Part shown: piece by piece, positions 11,946 through 24,199 of the stretch | Layout: each line of letters begins with the position of its first letter | Position numbering within the stretch: the stretch's first letter is position 1 | From: Ailurus styani | Taxonomy: Eukaryota > Chordata > Mammalia > Carnivora > Ailuridae | Direction: 5' to 3' | Assembly (NCBI GenBank): GCA_002007465.1 | Contig: LNAC01000163.1 | Location: 1,386,896-1,450,895 of the forward strand | DNA length: 64,000 nt | Notes under the pieces: generated by a model | Database searches by the model: none | The model's input: only the letters and a program-made list of their open reading frames with translations | What the model was told of the DNA's origin: nothing | Made by a program: the position numbers and the translations under genes

Positions 11946-12654
11946 TATACACACATAATGTCTCTAGAGTTTGGTTTCCTATTCGATAAATGAAGAACAC
12001 AGCAGTTCCTCCCACTTGACATCCCAGGGTTTGGGGGAGGATATGTAAAGAAGGTGTCTTTGAAGTTCTTTAGCTGAGAATAAATAGAGAAATAACAAAG
12101 AAAGTTACTATAGAAATGGAAGAGATCGGTGTCTCTCTGTGGTTTTACACACCAGCTAACTACACATTTAAAGTTAAACTTCTATTTCATGTTCCTTAAA
12201 CAAAACAATCATCTCAAACAAGGCTATACATTTTCTAGACTCACAAAAGGACTTCTAAATACCAAAATCAGCTGCTTAGAGCTCCAGGTAAACACAGGAA
12301 TATTCATGATAATCACTAAAATATCAGCAACGGCAACTTTTAGAGAAGGCAGTAGAATCAGGGAGGAAAAAGAGATACTCAAATGGTTTATGCCATGAAA
12401 CTTCTGTTTGCATCTTACAGTGAGAATAGATTCATGTGCTACTTATGGGTTAAATAAATGAATATGTTTTGGAATTTTTTTATAAAATAAAACTAGTTAA
12501 GTTTTTCCATAATTACCATTTCAATAGTTTAAACATTAATCCAGACATTCAGGGTTATTTCTGTTCACTTTTCATTCTTAAATATCTGTGTATTCACTGA
12601 ACATTATTTTAATTTGCGTGACTTAATGTATTCTCAAGAGTCCAGGAAACTAGG

Positions 12655-12775
12655 TTCTTCTCTCAACTTTGCCATAGTCAAGTCTGTGGTCTTGGGTTAT
12701 TCATTTAACCTTGGTCAACTGTGGTTTCTTCATCTACAAATTAAGGATTATTAATTAAATGGTTCTAACATCACC
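12655..12775 (+). mobile_element. MIR fragment
   Basis: 'gtggtcttgggttattcatt taacctt' and 'tggtttcttcatctacaaat' fit sense MIR. Confidence 0.65.
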
Positions 12776-14559
12776 TTAGATCTGGCATGCTAGAATCCTG
12801 GCAAGAAATGATTCGTTTACAAATGAGCCTCCTTATCCGAATATTACCAGTCAGGATATGAACCAAAAAAATTTTTAAAAAGAGGAAGGAAGTATTAATT
12901 TGGGGTTTAATAAATAAGCAGATTTTTAAGTCAATATTTTTAGTTAAAAATAGTTCATTATTTTTAATATATGCTGATATAACAGGTAATGATTTTAAAA
13001 TAAATAGCTTCCACTTACAATTACTTTTTTAAACTGATGAAATACATTTAACTTGTTTTAGAACATATGCTTTTTCAACTTGATATAGATTAACATCATG
13101 AAATTTGCAAGTTCTGAGTCAGCTTTTGTTTTTTCCTTCTCTACGCTATGGGCATATTCATTCATCAAACACTTACTAAGCATTTACTTCTATCATCGAA
13201 TCACTGGAGACAGTTCATGGATCTGTTCTAGTTTGCACCAAGCCAGTTTCTGCATATGAACTATAAATTCGTTTCATTCCCTTAATTTGTTTGCTGTGAG
13301 GATGACTCAAGAGTGGGGTCAGAACTCACATTCAGGTTAAGTGTCAGGGGCAGCTGACAAGTTCCGTATGTTCAGTGTGTGTAAGCCATAGCTCCACTTA
13401 GCCATTTATAATCGTAGCCAAATTGCTTAATCTTGCTGATTCTCATTTTCCTCAACTGCAAACTTTATGAATCATTGCCTGCTTTTTTCTTTTCTTTCTT
13501 TTTTTTTTTTTACTGCTACATGAAAATTTTCTCCAATTTGCAAAAGAAGGAGAACGAAAATGCATTTTTTTTAACTCCACTGGCTGCTGCCCTCTGATGC
13601 TTAGCTCACAAAACAAAATGCTACTCTGGTTGTGCTGCTCTTGTGATTCATTTAACGGGAGCAAATGTGCTGTACAGAAAAGAAAGATAAGCAAACACCA
13701 GCTCAGTCATAAACTGGGAGATGGTCTCAAGTGGAAAAACTGGGAGCGATGGTACAGGCAGGATGCCCTGGTGGGAGGAGAGGCATCTTCCCTTGGATAC
13801 ATTGATTCAGAATAGATGCTTGATTCTTTGAGAGCCCTTCCACCGCCAGGGCTCAGTCACTGATTCCCGGAGCTGAAGAGCAAAGACAGATTGCCTATTC
13901 AGCCATGGCAAATAAAATTATTGGATACAGCCCAAGTCACCCCCAAAGGGCTAGCCTAGGAGAAAATAAAGCAGAAGGAAAGGATTTCTCTTCTTACTGT
14001 TTTTCAGTAGCCTGTCTTTTTGTTTGTTTGATGTTTTGCTAAAGCAGCTTCTCCAAGAGCCTGAATTCCTGGGGCCTGTGCTGTGGGATTACTAACCTTT
14101 AGGCTAAACCTCCTATGGTACTTTTGCACCCAACCCCGCCCTGAATGAAGACCAAATTGGACATGCTTTAATATTTAATCCTTCTGAGTTATATAATTAA
14201 ATAAAAGCTGACATTAAAACAAGTTCCTGTGCCACAAGGGTTTGGGTAGAGTTGTGCCAAAAAGCTTACATCACTAGACTGGAGGGAAATGTATAGCTGT
14301 TTTCATTCATTTGCATTTAATCAGCTCTGAATTGCTGGCTCTAGGTTCAGCAAGGACCTTACTGCCTGCTCAGTCTGTAGGGTATAGTACTGCTGGTGAT
14401 GGGCAGTGACTCAAGTGAGAAGTTTGAGTTTCACAGTCCACAGGTCATTTTTCACCTTAAAGTTTGGCTTGGATAGCCGGTCAATTACAGAAACAAAAAG
14501 CCAGGATTATTCTCATGCCATGGGCTTAAGGAATCTCCTTTTTCCTGTAAAAGGTATTG

Positions 14560-14925
14560 GTTCTGACCTCAGCTGACCTGGTTCATGCCCCAATTCTGCC
14601 ACTTAAAGTGGAATCACATCTTTGGAGGAATTATGGTTCTAGACAATTGCATTATGATCATAATTACCTTTGAAGTTCCCATTTAGACAGTATCTTATGT
14701 GTAGTTTAGTTCTGGAGTTAGCTGATAAGTATGTGTAACAATGGGACTCCAACAGCGTGGGCTGAAGAGCCTGGAGAAAGTTGTCTCTGAGCTTCCTTTC
14801 CCCACCAATGAATCGGGGTTATTAACAGAACCTACCTCATGGGGTATAGGAAGGCTGAAATGATATGATGAATGTGGGGTGCCCATATGTATAATCAGCA
14901 CAATAAATGACAGCTGTAGGTATTA
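14560..14925 (+). mobile_element. MIR fragment(s)
   Basis: 'cccaattctgccacttaaag' and later 'cagaacctacctcatggggt' look like parts of sense MIR, with a diverged middle. Confidence 0.55.
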
Positions 14926-15094
14926 AGAAATTGTTTTGAACTAATTTAAGCTCCCGTAATCAGCTCTTGGGTCCCTGTACAATGGCTGAACTCTTTCAGT
15001 TAACCATTTTGCAGATAATGGGTCATAGCAGTTGAGGGAATAGATGGTAAAACCATTGGTGGTTGAGAGTGAAAACAATAGAGCCACACAGTCT

Positions 15095-15300
15095 GCCATT
15101 TACGGGCTCCCCCATAGACAGGTTAGTTGCTCTGTGCCTCAGGGTTCTCATCTATAAAATGGATAAAATGAGAGAATCAGCCTCAGGATTGTTGTAAGGA
15201 TTTAATAAGCTGATATGTCTAAAGCATTTAAACAGTGCATGGCAGGTGGTGAGCTCCATCATTGTCATCGCCATCACCACCATTGTGATTATGATTATTC
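15095..15300 (+). mobile_element. MIR fragment
   Basis: 'cagggttctcatctataaaa tggataaaatg' and 'attgttgtaaggatttaata' are sense MIR. Confidence 0.75.
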
Positions 15301-15441
15301 TGTGCTTCTTCGTTTGGAAACACCCGTAATGTGGGTAGCATAAGTAGTGAAATAATTCGTCTGACATGTAAGGGAGAAGTGGGCTTTGCTCCACAAAATC
15401 ACTGAACGTAAAATGGGATTAGAAGGGGATTTTGAAAGGGT

Positions 15442-15535
15442 GTTTGGTTGGGTCAGTCAGTTAAGCATCTGCCTTCAGCCCAGGTCACGATCTCAGGGTC
15501 CTGGGATCGAGCCCCTCTGCTTGGCAGGGAGTCTG

Positions 15536-15577
<42 letters not shown>

Positions 15578-15600
15578 AAATAAATAAATGGAATCTTTAA
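15442..15600 (+). mobile_element. CAN-SINE with expanded CT and GAA tracts
   Basis: Decayed head 'gggtcagtcagttaagcatc', normal body, (CT)n to 15574, 'aaataaataaatgg' tail running into (GAA)n. The last bases from 15590 are repeated after the N at 15700. Confidence 0.88.
15537..15574. repeat. (CT)n microsatellite within a SINE
   Basis: Pure CT run of about 18 units in the CT-rich part of the SINE. Confidence 0.95.
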
Positions 15601-15819
15601 AAAAGAAGAAGAAGAAGAAGAAGAATTGGATTTTGAATAAGACAGTTGGAAGGGTCTCAGTTAACTGAATAGGAGAGGCAATTCCAGATGAATAGAATAN
15701 GGAATCTTTAAAAAAGAAGAAGAAGAAGAAGAAGAAGAAGAAGAATTGGATTTTGAATAAGACAGTTGGAAGGGTCTCAGTTAACTGAATAGGAGAGGCA
15801 ATTCCAGATGAATAGAATA
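15590..15819. repeat. Duplicated (GAA)n segment joined by an N
   Basis: 15590-15699 and 15701-15819 are the same sequence starting 'ggaatctttaaaaaagaag' and ending 'gatgaatagaata', except three more GAA units in the second. A single N at 15700 joins them. Confidence 0.95.
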
Positions 15820-16188
15820 AGACGTTGAGACCAGGGCCAGAGAAGAAGCTAAAGAGATTTCCATGAGAGAAAGGAAACAGGAGATAAAGATATAGGTAGA
15901 ACATTTGTAGTAGAAGAGCTACAAATTCCCCTGTAGAAATCCGTTAATTCTTTGGTTTGACACTCTCTAGTGTCTAAAGGCTACATACTATAAAAACCAT
16001 GATAATAGGAAAAAACAAAATAACAACAGCAAGAAGCCCCTGGTAGGCTCTCCCCCTGTTACCATACATGACACAGAAATACACTGTGGACTTCCAGAGA
16101 CCTAGTAAAGAGTAGTGCAGTGCCATTTCATGCATGTTGCTGAGCAAATTTAATTGTTTAAAGAAGGAAATAAAGACCAGAAACTGCC

Positions 16189-16304
16189 TGGGGCACCTGG
16201 CTGGCTCAGTTGGTGGAGGATGTGAGTCTTGATCTCACGGTTGTGAGTTCGAGCCCCGTGTTGAATGTAGAGAGTATTTAAAAATAAAATCTTAAAAAAA
16301 AAAA
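16189..16304 (+). mobile_element. Short CAN-SINE (tRNA-Lys head type)
   Basis: 'tggggcacctggctggctca ...' with 'gttcgagccccgtgttgaatg', then AAAATAAAATC and poly(A). Short subfamily lacking the CT-rich body. Confidence 0.88.
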
Positions 16305-16579
16305 GGCTGGAATTTATGAACTTACAGTTTCATAAATGGATGTGCAAGTGTTGTCGAACATAGCGTACTAAAAAGAAGAAATAATAATTACTTTTTTCAG
16401 CCATATTTGGGGAGGGGATTATTCTTTGGACAGGATTATATTTGAGCCTGATTTTAGGGTTTATCAAGCTCACCTTTGCCTTATTCGTGGGACCTGGGGC
16501 AAGGCCCTTCTTCACTCTTCTCATTCTTGGTCTAAATCTCTTTACAGTATTGATCAGGAAGTACTGCAGGGAAATGTTT

Positions 16580-16805
16580 AGATACATAGACTCTGGAATC
16601 GGACTAAGTTCAGAACCCTCCTTTATGCTTATTGGCTGAATGATCTTGGACAGTGTATTTAAATGCATGTCTTAGTTTCTTGTGTGAAAGTTGGAGAGGA
16701 GAATAAATACCTCATTAGGTTGTTTTGAGGCTTAAAATATATAATCCGAGTTAAGGTTTTAGCACAATGCTTGACATACAGAGAGTGCTTTAATAAGAGG
16801 AAGCT
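16580..16805 (+). mobile_element. MIR fragment
   Basis: 'atagactctggaatcggact', 'taggttgttttgaggcttaa' and 'gcttgacatacagagagtgc' in sense MIR order. Confidence 0.75.
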
Positions 16806-17449
16806 ACCTGTACTATTAGCTATAAAAATACAAAAATGGACTAAATGATCTGTAGCATGTCCTCCAGCCTAGACTCCATATTTTTATAGCCTCCCTGACT
16901 TTGGCCTCTCTTTTCAAGTTCAGTTCCTAGGCCCCACCAGGTACTTACATAGAGTGAGGGGGAGGAGGGCGTTAAGATGGCCATTGTGGCAGCAGAGATA
17001 TAAAGATGTGGGGATGCTGGTAAGGGGGGGAAGGAGCAGGGTTCAGTCCTCCCACAGACACCCCAAGACTGCTAGATATTGAGTACAAGCATTTGCCCCC
17101 CAAGGGATATAGGATGAATATGCTTGTTTTTGGGAGTTTGGCCAATCCATCTAGCTTGTTTTTTTACCTTTTATAACTAGAACACAGAAACCATCAGACT
17201 GCTTGTGCCTTGTGAATGGAATAATATACATGAATGCGTTTTGTAAACAGCACAGTTCAAATGTTGCTGTTTTTGCTGCTCTTGCTATAACTGTGATAAA
17301 TTCCTTGTTCAAAAACCCAAAGGCTGTAGGCACTCTGTCTTATTTCTTTAGGCTGGCACTTGTTTGCATTAAATTGACCATTAGTCTTGAGGAATGCCTA
17401 TCATATCTATAGTTTTTTGAGAGAAGAGGAATCTTTCCTGCAGGCACTA

Positions 17450-17690
17450 TAAACTAGAGATTAATGGTACAAGTTCTCTGGATTCAGTTCCTGGGTCTGC
17501 CATTTTGTGGTTGTATGGCCTTGGGCAAGTTGCTGAACCACTTTAAGCTTCAGTTCCCCCGTCTTTAAAATGGGGATTATGATTATAAAAACCCAAAAGG
17601 GATGCTATAAGGATTAAATGAAGTGATAAATGTAAGACCTTGGCACAGTGCCTGGAATGAAGGAAACATCCAGTAAGGGTTAGCTATTAC
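17450..17690 (+). mobile_element. MIR fragment
   Basis: 'ggccttgggcaagttgctga', 'gtctttaaaatggggattat' and 'ggcacagtgcctggaatgaa': well-preserved sense MIR. Confidence 0.85.
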
Positions 17691-18244
17691 CATTATTAAA
17701 ATAATGAAAGAAATTCTGTAGGAATCATAAATAACTCCAGCTTTGATGAGATGACAGATACACAAAGGCTGCATCTAAAGGATGAGGAATGGAGGAAAGT
17801 GGCAAAGAGAATGAAATGAAGGGGAAAAACTCAGAGTGAGTGAATGTGTCCCTGGCCAGTTCTTATAACTTCAGGTCTGTGGACACTGCTCCAGTAGCAC
17901 CTGCTCTTGGATTTAAAATTTAATTCCAAATTAGTCCAAGAATCATACTAATGCTTCGATTTGAAATTTTGTGATCAGGGTTTTTCTGTTACTGACCCTA
18001 AAAAGAAACAAAAGACTGTAGTAGTCAGGACCTCTTTTGGAATACAGATACTCCACACAGCTAGATGTGAGACGTGCAGTCATTCTAGAGCTGAAATCTG
18101 TGCAGTGCCAGGAAGCCTGCTGCGATTTATCAGACCTACCTCTGTCCATTCACCTGCAACGGTGGCAGCCCATAAGTGGTGGATGGGTTTTTAGAATAGA
18201 GACTCAAATTTCAAACATGGGGATCAATGAAATAGTTAGGTCAG

Positions 18245-18705
18245 TATTGTCTATACTGTGGGCTGGCAGACATTTTCTCTGTGGGCCAGATAGGAATATT
18301 TTAGGCGACGTGAAGCCATATAGTTTCTTTTTTTTTTTAAAGATTTTATTTATTTATTTCACAGCGGGAGAGAGATCACAAGGAGGCAGAGAGGCAGGCA
18401 GAGAGAGAGAGGGGGAAGCAGGCTCCCTGCTGAGCAGGGATCCCGATGCGGGCCTCGATCCCAGGACCCTGAGATCATGACCTGAGCCGAAAGCAGAGGC
18501 TTTAACCCACTGAGCCACCCAGGCGCCCAGCCATATAGTTTCTTTCACACCTACTCAGCTCTACTGTTGTAGGACAAGAGCGGCCGCAGATGATATGTAA
18601 ATCAACGGCCATGGCTGTGTTCCAGTAAACCTTGATTTACAAAAGCAAGTGGCCAGCCGGAATTGGCCCATGTGACCTAGTTTGCTAATAACCTCTAGTC
18701 TATAC
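18245..18705 (+). mobile_element. MER-type non-autonomous DNA transposon split by a SINE
   Basis: 'gtgggccagataggaatatt ttaggc', 'ctactcagctctactgttgt', 'ggctgtgttccagtaaacct' in the order of the widespread mammalian 'gggccagatagtaaatatt' MER element; exact family name not assigned. Confidence 0.7.
18327..18528 (-). mobile_element. CAN-SINE (young)
   Basis: Antisense full-length; duplication agccatatagtttctttt (from 18314) / agccatatagtttctttc (from 18529). Inserted in a MER element. Confidence 0.96.
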
Positions 18706-18901
18706 GAGGGTTTTGAGGCAATGACTCAAGTTGTCAGAAGCACCTGGACTAAAGCTCATATAAATCAAACATGATGTCAGAGAATGTTGTTGATCAGAGA
18801 TTAGCTGACCTAACATAGAGGGCTTCAGACTAAAAATGGAAAGAGGAAGTAAAATGCTTAAATGTAAATGGAGAGCCTAGCTTTTGTAGAAAAAAATAGG
18901 A

Positions 18902-18917
18902 AACACACACACACAAG
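18902..18917. repeat. Short (AC)n
   Basis: About seven AC units. Confidence 0.9.
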
Positions 18918-19473
18918 AATTACAACATAAAATGTTTTCAGTAATTCACATTAGAGAAAGCCTGAGTGGGGCTCAGGAACGTCATTTCCAGTCTCATTTT
19001 TCTGTATTCCAATGTTCAGAGTATGAGTAATAACTTGGTGAACACACTTCCCTGTTTGCTGGGAACAGTCTTAGTGTGTCTGTTGCTTCTGTAATAATCA
19101 GTAGTGACCCCTTTTGGAGAAGTTCCCTCGTCTGCAATATAAATTATACAGCCACACCTCTAAGAACCAAAATGGTTTTGAAATTGTAGCACAGACAGGT
19201 GTGCTTATTTAAAGTTAAAATTTGGACAATAATTCAAGTCTGTAAAGGCAGAATGTAGTGCTGGATTGGGTGAGGGCTTCAAGTCCTACAGAGTTAAATT
19301 CAAATCTTCATTTATCACTTTCTACTGATTTTACACAATGTGCTGAATCTCCCTGACTCTTAACCCTTCATATATAATAATAAATAATAAAAGTAACAAT
19401 CTCATTAAATTTAAATGTATTAACATATAGTAAATATACAAATGTATTCACTGTTATTTCATTATTATAATAT

Positions 19474-19662
19474 ATTTTTTTAATTTATTTTTTTATTCTT
19501 TGCCCCAGGGGTACAAGTCTGTGAATCATCAGGCTTACACCTTTCACAGCATTCACCAAAGCACAGACCCTCCCCAATGTCCATAACCCATCCACCCTAT
19601 CCCTACCCTCCCACCCCCCAGTAACCCTCAGTTTGTTTTGTGAGATTAGGAGTCTCTATTAT
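19474..19662 (-). mobile_element. L1 3' UTR fragment, antisense
   Basis: T-rich start followed by 'ctttgccccaggggtacaag' and the carnivore L1 3' UTR in reverse, including 'cccagtaaccctcagtttgt', ending at 'gattaggagtctct'. Similar AT-rich words (attattata..attt) flank it and may be a diverged target duplication. Confidence 0.8.
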
Positions 19663-19803
19663 TATATATTTAAATGGGTAGATTGATAGGTGGGACATAG
19701 AGTCATCCTTCCTATACAGAAAATAGGCTTTAAGAAGAGTGACTTTCTTTTCTCTGAAGACATTCAATCAGAGATTTAACAGGCACTTAATAGTGATGTT
19801 ATA

Positions 19804-20225
19804 GGGTAAATACCCAGTAGTGCAATTGCTGGGTCGTAGGGTAGCTCCATTTTCAACTTTTTGAGGAATCGCCATACTGTTTTCCAGAGTGGCTGCACCA
19901 GCTTGCATTCCCACCAACAGTGTAGGAGGGTTCCCCTTTCTTTTTTTTTTTTTTTTTTTTTTAAGATTTTATTTATTCATTTGACACAGAGAGAGAGAGA
20001 TTACAAGTAGGCAGAGAGGCAGGCAGAGAGAGAGGAGAGAGGAGGAAGCAGGCTCCCTGCTGAGCAGAGAGCCCGATGTGGGCCTCGATCCCAGGACCCT
20101 GGGATCATGACCTGAGCCGAAGGCAGCGGCCTTAACCCACTGAGCCACCCAGGCGCCCAAGGGTTCCCCTTTCTCCGGATGATTCACAGACCTGTACCCC
20201 TGGGGCAAAGAATTAAAAAAAAAAA
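19804..20225 (+). mobile_element. L1 insertion with inverted 5' part (twin-primed), split by a SINE
   Basis: Bases 19804-19940 read 'gggtaaatacccagtagtgc' and continue as the antisense of the end of L1 ORF2. After the SINE the element resumes 'ctccggatgattcacagacc' and ends 'ggggcaaagaatt' plus poly(A), which is the sense 3' end of L1. Opposite orientations within one insertion flanked by the same 12-bp duplication 'agtgatgttata' (19792-19803 and 20226-20237) are the signature of twin priming. Non-functional. Confidence 0.85.
19941..20158 (-). mobile_element. CAN-SINE inside the twin-primed L1
   Basis: Minus-orientation SINE with a long T-run (reverse of its A-tail) and the terminal 'gagccacccaggcgccc'. 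The target duplication agggttcccctttct (19927-19941, 20160-20174) lies in L1 sequence, so the SINE is younger than the L1. Confidence 0.95.
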
Positions 20226-20244
20226 AGTGATGTTATAAATAAGC

Positions 20245-20375
20245 CTTGCTACTCAAAGTCTGGTCCATGAACCAAGTGTCAGCATCACCTGGGGGCTTGT
20301 CAGAAATGCACACTCTCAGGCTCCAACCTAGACCTAATGAATCAGAATCTACATTTTAAATGCCAGGTGGTATGT
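20245..20375 (+). mobile_element. MER5-type DNA transposon remnant
   Basis: 'ctcaaagtctggtccatgaa', 'catcacctgggggcttgtca' and 'aatgaatcagaatctacatt' match the MER5A-like pattern. Confidence 0.75.
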
Positions 20376-21374
20376 TTAACTTTGCCATCGAGGAGTCAGA
20401 AATCAGTAGATGATTATAGTAGATGACTTTTAAAGCCCTTCTGAACTCTGAGACCACTCTATATTATCGAGTCCACAGCTTTTAAGTGGATAAAATAGTG
20501 GCATGGGGAGGATCTATGGTCTCAATATAACTAGTATATCCCATTCCACCGAGCAGGTTAAGAATGGCCATTTTCACCCAATTCCAAAGAACATTAAACA
20601 TTGTGTATTCCATTTATTAAAGTACAGTCTCAGATAAATACAAATGTGGGCCTTAAATGAAAATACCCAACATTTCGACTGTTTTTTAATCTAAAGCATC
20701 ATATCTCCTTGAACATAGCCCCTTGATCATTCCTTGGATTTGCTTCCACTTTGTTTTGAGCCACTTGTCTGCTTTCTGCAAAATGCATGTCTGATTATTC
20801 TCCATGCAGGTGCTCTGGGTAGGGTTCAGTGTTCCATTAATACCGAACAGTTCACATACAAATAGATAGTTTAACCGTAGCTATTTCCCCAAGGCCTGAA
20901 GAGGTTGAAACAAATGTAAACAGAACTAGAAGAGCTGGTGAAACATTTAGCTGAAACTTTAAAGAAATTTTTCTCTCTCTGGGATTTCCTGATGATGGTT
21001 GTCAGTGCGGCACAACAGCTTTAGCTCTTTGTAAACTTTTATCCTCCCTCCTTGATGCAGGCTTTCTGACATCCCTGGCTGTTTGTGTTACACACCACGT
21101 GGCCACACAGGATGGACTATGCTGGTCCATTGGGTTGCGTCAGTTGCTTTGTAGATCCCTCTTCTGATTCCATTATTCTGTGACTGCCTGAGCAGCCCAT
21201 TATTTTTTTCCATTAGAATCTCACACACAGAAATAAAAAAGAATATATCGCTTCAAAAGAATAAAGAGTTAAAGAGAAAAAACTAATTTTTAAAGGGAAA
21301 GAAAGACAATACGAAATGTGACCGAAGTATCAAGTTTATAATGTGTCTAACCCAAGGGAATTTTATGTTACTAG

Positions 21375-21437
21375 TGATGACTTATTACACCAATATTTAT
21401 CAGGCATCAGCTGTGTGCCAAGCATTGTGTTTGTTGC

Positions 21438-21469
<32 letters not shown>

Positions 21470-22090
21470 AGTAATAGTAGCTGACATTTGTTGATGACTT
21501 ATGAGCACTCAGATGAGATAGGCATGGGCCCTGCCCTCATGGGAACTTACAAGCTAACAGGAAAAGCAGACATTGCACCAGTAATTCCAAGTTTTATCAA
21601 TACTGTGGCAGAGTAGAATGGGAGAATGTGTCAGATAGCCTAATCTAGGCTAGGGGTCAGTGAAAGCTTCTTGGGGAAGCAGTATACACAAAGGAAAGGT
21701 TTGGTTGAGGAGAAAGAACATTCCAGGCAGAGTGAAGACTATGGGCAAGAGCTCTGATCAAGCAAAAAGTAAATGTTGGAAGAACTGAGAGAACTGCTAA
21801 AGCTTAGAGGACCAGGAAGAGAATGGGGAGATGAGGCTGGAGAGAAGAAAGCAGAGCAAGGTCATGCTAAATCTTGGAGTTCCCATGAGGAGGCCATGTT
21901 TATTCCAAAGCCAGAGCCGAGCCACTGATAGGTGTTAAGCAGGTGAGTGAATGATGAGCTTGGGTTCCAAGAAGATAACTCTGACTGGACTGGAGGGGAA
22001 GAGAGGAAGTGTGCAGAGGGCAGAAATGATGGTGGCTTGGACCAAAGAGGTTGGCAGTGTTTGTAAAACATCTCCAAGGTAGAGAGGGGT
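21375..22090 (-). mobile_element. L2 fragment (long)
   Basis: 'ccctgccctcatgggaactt', 'aacattccaggcagagtgaa', 'gatgaggctggagagaagaa' and 'atgatggtggcttggaccaa' span about 700 bases of antisense L2; interrupted by an (ATG)n tract. Open frames here on the minus strand are chance. Confidence 0.8.
21438..21470. repeat. (ATG)n microsatellite
   Basis: Ten or eleven ATG units within an L2 remnant. Confidence 0.95.
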
Positions 22091-22450
22091 CCCTGTCAGG
22101 CGAATAAAATACTCCTCCCATAGGAGTCTGGTTATTTGTGTTAGTTTTGAAGAAACTTTCCCTTCTGAAAACCTCAAAACTGTTCTTTCACAGGAATCAG
22201 AGCCATGTGAGGGAGATATAGGAGCTCATGAGCAAAAGGCAACTTCGAAAGGCATGGAAAAGAAGAAACACAAAGGGCTAGTTCTCCACTGGAATGTGAG
22301 CCTGGATCTGCTGGTTCACTGACTCCATCCCATGACATAGGAAGGAATGAAATACTAATGCACTCAGCAGAGAAAAGAGAGTCAGGGTTTGCCTAGAAAT
22401 AGCCCATAGGCCATAAAAATATTGTCACAGAATAATGTGAGAAAATGGGC

Positions 22451-22648
22451 TTTTTTTAAGATTTATTTATTTATTTGTTAGAGAGAGAGAGAGAGCACAA
22501 ACAGAGGAGCAGGAAGAGAGGGAGAGAAGATTCTCAAGCAGGCTCCCCACTGAGCCTGATGAGGGGCTCAGTCCCAGGACCCTGAGATGATGACCTGAGC
22601 TGAAATCAAGAGCCAGCCGCTCAACTGACTGAGCCAACCAGGAACCCT
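22451..22648 (-). mobile_element. CAN-SINE (older)
   Basis: Antisense, decayed end 'gagccaaccaggaaccc'; duplication gagaaaatgg at 22439-22448 and 22649-22658. Confidence 0.93.
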
Positions 22649-22844
22649 GAGAAAATGGACTTCTACAGGGGATTCTTTTCATATATAAGACGAAAGTATT
22701 TTAATTACTGCCCTAACAGCCCTTTACCCTAAAAGGAGGGTTCATATGGAAAGCTGGAGCTATAAGCTAAATTGTTAACCCCCTTTGTGCTAAGTGGGAT
22801 GACAAAACCTCACTTCCTTCTGGGTTCAGAGGATAGTTATCAAT

Positions 22845-23440
22845 CATTTGTCAAGCATTTTAATTGAACAACTACATGATAAAAGGCACTGGAATATAAT
22901 GGTTCCTCATACACAGCTTCCAGTCCAGTGAGGAAGCTGAAAGTCTAGACATTAAGCTATTACACAATGAAATTGAAGAAGTGCAGGGGCACCTGGGTAG
23001 CTCAGTCAGTTATGTGCATCTGACTCTTGATTATGGCTCAGGTCATGGTCTCAGGGTCATGAAATTGAGCCCTGCTTCGGGCTCTGTGCTGACATGGAGC
23101 CTGCTTGAGATTCTCTCTCCCTCTCCATCTGACCCTCCCACCCAACTCATGCAGGTGCTCTCTCTCTCTCTCTTAAAAAAAAAAAATTTAACAAGTGCGA
23201 CTGTGATAGGTTCTAGCAAAGAAAATTATTTGTACTGCGAGGGCTTATGGAAGGAGGGTGCCACACAGAGAGCAAGTTAGGGAAGTGCTGAATGAACCGA
23301 GAGGAGTCAGATGTGTGGAGAGAGAGTAAGACAAGTGGTAAAGTGAGGTAATTTGACCAACACATACAGCACACCTGTCAGTGCCAAGTGTCATATAGGT
23401 CTCTGTGATACACAAATAAATAAAACTCAGTCTCCATGTT
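22845..23440 (-). mobile_element. L2 remnant split by a SINE
   Basis: 'ttgtcaagcattttaattga', 'cagcttccagtccagtgagg' and 'agtctccatgttggggagaa' fit antisense L2; heavily decayed. Confidence 0.5.
22986..23188 (+). mobile_element. CAN-SINE (older)
   Basis: Head 'ggggcacctgggtagctcag', (CT)n and poly(A) to 23188. Inserted in an L2 remnant; a weak duplication aagtgc flanks it. Confidence 0.92.
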
Positions 23441-23479
23441 GGGGAGAAGAAGGTGGGCTGAGTTGTGCTAATTGCTAAC

Positions 23480-23640
23480 TGAGAATTTGATTGTCATTTT
23501 AACTGCCCAAACCTCAGCATCTTAATCCGTACAACACAAAAATATCTGTCTTGCAGGATTACTGTGAGAATTAAAAATACTTAAGTCCCTTAGCTCACTG
23601 TCAGACACATAAGTAGCAAGTTCTGTAATGATCACACCTA
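23480..23640 (+). mobile_element. MIR fragment
   Basis: 'caggattactgtgagaatta' and 'agctcactgtcagacacata' resemble sense MIR. Confidence 0.6.
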
Positions 23641-23689
23641 GAGTGACTATGACATAGTATCAAAAACAATGTTCACAGTGTTCAGAAAC

Positions 23690-23960
23690 ACTTATTTGCC
23701 ATCAGACTGCCTGGGTTCAAATCCCAGGTTCACTGTTTACTAGCTCTCTGACTTTGGGCAAATGACACAATTTCTGATCTTTAGTTTCTTCATCTATAAA
23801 AGGAAGATTATAAAAATACTTTCTAAGTTTCTTGGGAGGATCAAAGGAGGTAATGCATGAGAAGTGTGAAATATGGTTAAAAAAATAGCTACACTACATA
23901 TTATGTACATACAAAGTGCTGTTTCAGCACAGATAAATAAGCAGTAAATTGTTTTTGTTC
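23690..23960 (+). mobile_element. MIR fragment
   Basis: 'gactgcctgggttcaaatcc', 'ctgactttgggcaaatgaca', 'tttcttcatctataaaagga': clear sense MIR. Confidence 0.85.
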
Positions 23961-24199
23961 TAGATAGGAGGGTGAAGTAAGATAAGACCAAGTCTTGATC
24001 TTGGCCTTAAAAATGAGTAGGTGTTGGGCAGACAGAGTGCTGTTAGATTTGCCTTGCTCAAGCCACAGGGCTGCAGTTTGCTAATGGGAGAATGCCAAGG
24101 GGCGCCTAAGGCATACAGAGAATATTTTAAAAGATAAGTGAGTTTATTCTAATAAGCATCTTTTCTCCAGTTACTGCCATGAGCTGCAGGGCAGGGTGA

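Noticed and set aside
15485..15904. 139-codon minus-strand frame with an internal repeat and X
   Set aside because: Spans the N join and the duplicated (GAA)n; an artefact.
18354..18548. Repeated small frames with 'GAWVAQWVKA...GSLLSREPASPS' seen at many places
   Set aside because: These are translations of CAN-SINE bodies in one frame, recurring at every well-preserved SINE. Not a gene family.
21862..22177. Three overlapping minus-strand frames
   Set aside because: They lie in an L2 remnant in chance frames and lack reverse-transcriptase motifs.
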